64,000 nt of DNA, from positions 41,233,220-41,297,219 of the forward strand of contig CALNVZ010000218.1 of NCBI GenBank assembly GCA_940671915.1, given 5' to 3'. Below the pieces are notes generated by a model. That model ran no database searches. It was not told the origin of the DNA and was given only the letters and a program-made list of their open reading frames with translations. Both the position numbers and the translations under genes were made by a program. Positions 60,082 to 64,000 of the stretch are shown here, piece by piece (the first letter of the stretch is position 1; each line of letters opens with the position of its first letter). The DNA is from Paracentrotus lividus. Taxonomy: Eukaryota; Echinodermata; Echinoidea; Camarodonta; Echinidae.

Positions 60082-61980
60082 AACACAACACAAAAAGAAA
60101 GTTCCCCCTATTTCAAATACCAATAATTTTTTTAATAGGAGGAGTTCAAAAAATCAAATTATATTTCCATGTAGGGAATTTAATTAGCTACAATGGGAGC
60201 GAATTTTAGGGAATATCATGAAGTCATGCTTCAGTGAGCAATGGTTGAATGCAAAAATGTCATTTTTTGAAGTTCGCAAGCCGAAAATCACAACTTTGAT
60301 TCAATGATATCGGACCAAATTTTTGGATTTTAAACATTTCACGCATCAGAATGTACGCAAAATGTGCTTCCAAACATACGCAAAGGATTTTTGCGTAAAA
60401 TTTCACGGTTGAGTGAGCATGCAGCAAAAAATGCCTAAACTGCGATTTTTACATTTTATAAATGGTGAAATTGATCAAATATGATGAGATTCATGTCTAG
60501 GAAGAGTGTTTTTAACTTTTGCAAAAAAATTTAATCAATTCATGGTTGAATGAACACCATAAAATACCATGTGAAAACACTAAGTAAGTATTCTTTCCAT
60601 TTTGTACACTAAAAATCATGTGAATATCTGTTTTTGTATCATTTTTATGACCGTTGCACGTGTGTACATGATCATATTGCATTTATTAAACCTTTCATGC
60701 TTCAGTGAGCACGTGGCACTGGAAAAGCTGTTTTTTATTTAGAGACCAAAATTAAATCGCTAACTTTGCTTAACCATAACAATTCGTTTGAAAGTATTCA
60801 TTCAATTTCATTTTCGCAAAAATGCCGATTTTTTATGCTTCAGTGAACACAAGATCCTGTTAGTTAATGACTTCTTAAAGATTTGTGCCAAGTTTCAGGA
60901 ATTAACTCACAGTATAACGAACAAAAAATTGACAATGAAAATGAGCAATATTTGACGTTTGTTCACTTTATGTTCAAACTCTATACGTAAAGTCAATGGG
61001 GAGGAAATCAATAGTGAACAAAAGTCAAATATTGCCCAATTTCATTGTAATTTTTTGGTCGTTATACTGTGAGTTAATTCTTGAAACTCGGCACAAATCT
61101 TTAAAAAGTCATTAACTATTATTTGGTCAAATTGAGAATCAGACGTACATGTACCATTAGGCCGTACCAGGGCCGTAAACTTTCTTCCTTTTTTCATGTT
61201 TTTCTCATATCTTGTGTTCACTGAAGCATAAAAAATCTGATTTATGCGAAAAATGAAATAAATGAATACTTTCAAACGAATTGTTATGGTTAAGCAAAGT
61301 AAGCAATTTAATTTTTGTCTCTACATCAAAAACAGCTTTTCCAGTGCCACGTGCTCACTGAAGCATGAAAGTTTTAATAAATGCAATAGGACCATGTACA
61401 CACGTGCACCGGTCATAAAAAATAATACAAAAACAGATATTCGCATGATTTTTAGTGTACAAATGGAAAGAATACTTACTTAGTGTATTCATATGGTATT
61501 TTATGGTGTTCATTCAACCATGAATTGGATTAATTTTTTTTTGCAAAAGTTAAAAACACTCTTCCTAGACATGAATCCCATCATATTTAATCAATTTTAC
61601 CATGGCAAAGAAGTAAAAGTTGCAGATTTGGCATTTTTGCTGCATGCTCACTCAACCGTGAAATTTTATGCAAACGTCCCTTGCGTATGTTTGGAAGCAC
61701 GTTTTGCTCACATTCTGATGCGTGAAATGTTTAAATCTAAAAACTCGTCCGATATCATTGAATCAAAGTTGTGATTTTAGGCTTGCGAACTTCAAAAAAT
61801 GACATTTTTGCATTCAACCATTGCTCACTGAAGCATGACAACATGATTTTTCCTAAAATTCACTTCCATGGTTGCTAATCAAATTCCCTACATGGACATA
61901 TTATTAGATTTTTTGAACTCCTCCTATTAAAAAAATTATTGATATTTGAAATAGGGGGAACTTTCTTTTTGTGTTGTGTT
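60082..61980. mobile_element. 1.9 kb foldback element, empty in left arm
   Basis: Starts AACACAACACAAAAAGAAAG and ends with its complement; flanks TATA at both sides. The arms are about 890 bases and face each other around a loop near 60968-61012. The right arm has about 60 extra bases near 61130-61195. The matching point in the left arm (about 4080-4110) lacks it. No coding capacity supported. Confidence 0.9.
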
Positions 61981-62781
61981 TATATAAAACGTTCAAAGAT
62001 CTCTACTTGTAAATTATATTCTGCTTTTGTAATAGAATGATACATGATGAAGATAAAGGTAATCTGGGGAGATTTTTTCCTTTTCAATTTCAATAACATC
62101 TCATAAAATATTTTGATGGTTGAATGATTAATAGAGGAAATAAATGGAGTATTCTTGCATTGTATTATTTGGTTTACTTTGTAATCAAAATATACATGTA
62201 TATACTCTCTTAATATATGTTTGTTTTGTTTTTATCTAATTGCATTTTGAAAGTCATTTGTATTTGATTTTTTTACCTCTGAAGAAATGCTGAACTACAT
62301 TTGTACGTTTCAAATTAAGACTTTTGATACCAGTAATTACTGCTGTATTTGATGTAAGGCTGTTATCATCAGCAGCAGTAATTATTTGTATTAAAAGTCA
62401 GAAAGGTATCAACCTGATTACATGTAGCTCTAATACTAATTTTTATAAAGGCTTTAAAGAAACTGCTTTGAACTATTTTGGTAGCCTGGTTTTGTACAAA
62501 TTTGAAATTCAGCTTTAATGTAGCATTTTATCTTAAATGAAAAATGGTGATATTATATAGAAATTTCATGTAATTATTATTATTAATGTATTATTTTGTT
62601 TGATAAACCAACAGGTTCTCTGTTTCTGTTAGAAAGATGTTTTGCAAAATGTGTCACATTATTATGCAAATCATCATGTATTAATGGGTAGATTTAGCTA
62701 TACCTCTTTCACTTTGAAATTGTTTTTCATTTAATGAGATGCATTTTGAAACCCCTGCAAATTTTTCAGTCAAATGAAGTA

Positions 62782-63658
62782 GGGGAGACTGGGGTAATTA
62801 TAGCCCCCTTTTTCACATTTCCTATTACAACTATTAAATAAAAAGTCCAATAATATTCTAATTATGTAAAACTACAGTCAGTCTATATACCTATAATATA
62901 CAAAGAAAAGTATAAACCTGTGACTTCTCATTTGCATATTAATTACCATTATGTTAAAAACTTTAGGGGGGCCATAATTACCCCACGGGTCGGGGTATTT
63001 ATGGCCCCTATTGTCATGACTGCATGAATTGAAATATATTATGCTAATTAATTATGGTAATGTATAATAATTGTTGTTAGGTATTCCTAATAAACTTGTC
63101 AACAACCAACAATGATTTATTCAATAATTGGTTCAGCCAAAATGTTGAAATTTTGCAGTAATAGCAATGAATACATACATGTTTATTTATGTACATAATC
63201 ATACAAGTTAATGTCCCGATCTGCGCTTATACATGTACACTGTTTATGCATTGGGGGCCATAATTACCCCAAATGACATTTTCAATTTGATCCCTCTTTA
63301 CAGCTCTACTATTGGAGATATTCAGGTGGAAGTTTTTCTGTTGTGTTTGTTAGTTCCTATTGTTTCTGTTTCAATCAAAATTTCATCTTAAATGATTTTA
63401 ATTAATGATATCACACCCAAATAAAAAAGCAGACTTGCCACTTTCCAACGAACAGAATTGTGATAGCCGTACATTTTAGGCTCCCCTAAGCACAAAATTT
63501 GAAGTAAATGGCTTATTTTTCTCATATGATAGTAGGAAGAGTTTAGCTAGGCATGTGTAAAAAATTAATTATCATTGTGTAATGCAGCAAAGAATTATAA
63601 GCTCTCAAAGACAAAGGGGCCATAATTACCCCAGGGCCATAATTACCCCAGTCTCCCC
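62782..63658 (+). mobile_element. TA-flanked MITE, copy 2, with empty site
   Basis: 877 bases, collinear with 14755-15624. TA at 62780-62781 and 63659-63660. The left arm (about 3285) reads AAGTACATGAG in reverse complement where the right arm has AAGTA, element, TACATGAG, which proves the ends and the TA duplication. Confidence 0.9.
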
Positions 63659-63659
63659 T

Positions 63660-64000
63660 ACATGAGTGGACATGCATTGTAGAATAGGGTTGTGGCCCTA
63701 TTGTATTCAGTGAACTGGAATATATGTACACTCAACCCAGTTTGCTTAAACTGAATGTAATTCAAAAATATATATGAAGATTTTTTTTTTTTTTTTTTAT
63801 TTTTTTTTATTTTTTTATCATAAATGATTTTAGTAAAATCATTTTAAGTACAGTACATGTAAAAGTATTGCATCTTTTGACTTTCATAATACATACACAT
63901 GTACATGGTAGGAACAACAGTTTTGCATAACATAAGTTTTGCACATGAAGAAATGGGAATGAGCTATATTGGCCATCAACAGCATTGAAGAATAAAAAAG
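63660..64000. other. Intron 4 of gene D at window edge
   Basis: Matches 2960-3290 in reverse complement. T-rich tract at 63781-63820. The next gene D exon should follow just past the edge. Confidence 0.6.

Larger units (their letters stand above)
48950..64000 (+). repeat. Right arm of large inverted duplication
   Basis: About 15 kb matching the 6.4 kb left arm. Insertions at about 49206-52375, 52480-52650, 52895-54720, 55422-56326, 56725-57045, 60082-61980 and 62782-63658 add up to about 9 kb and account for the size difference. Confidence 0.85.

Overview
This is a stretch of intron-rich, AT-rich animal genome, not a microbial or viral one. Coding sequence comes as short exons with GT/AG borders, separated by kilobases of intron full of miniature transposons. 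The repeat types (hairpin-tipped repeats starting ATGCCTCCGCC, TTAA- and TA-flanked MITEs, LINE tails, very many copies of TACATGTA) and an RNF8-type RING protein fit a marine deuterostome best. An echinoderm such as a sea urchin is my best guess, from recollection of repeat style only.

Three runs of N (10061-10160, 30492-31061, 45136-45235) cut the window into pieces. Left piece (1-10060): six exons on the minus strand, 9318 to 1315, forming the 5' part of a gene that runs off the left edge. They encode a domain resembling the MED25/PTOV1 activator-interacting (ACID/PTOV) fold, then a 153-residue coiled coil built of 14-residue repeats. Middle piece (10161-45135): plus-strand exons 11022-26675 encode three more coiled-coil exons, a C3HC4 RING very like RNF8 and an acidic tail. 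A second, damaged RING copy follows (35031-41403), with a TGA in place of a zinc-binding cysteine and a tandemly duplicated last exon. Right piece (45236-64000): a second, divergent copy of the ACID-like 5' exons on the plus strand (48991-59979), running off the right edge.

The left and right pieces are inverted copies of each other: about 6 kb of shared sequence, 2960-9400 against 48950-64000. The right copy is swollen by about 9 kb of insertions, most of which can be read against the empty site in the left copy. Every intron upstream of the RING is phase 0. If the left piece were flipped, its exons would join in frame to the middle piece and give one gene: ACID-like domain, long coiled coil, RNF8-like RING. 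That would be a transcription-linked E3 ubiquitin ligase of an architecture I do not know. The joining is inference and rests on scaffold order across gaps of unknown size.

Most of the rest is mobile DNA: a TIR-complete but dead mariner-like element (37657-39491), a retroelement with a restriction-like endonuclease split by a TA-inserted element (about 51970-49560), two LINE 3' fragments, Helitron-like non-autonomous repeats, a 1.9 kb foldback element, several TTAA-flanked elements, and two minisatellites. One 870 bp TA-flanked element sits exactly in the splice donor of a RING-gene exon and now supplies bases +4 onward of that donor.
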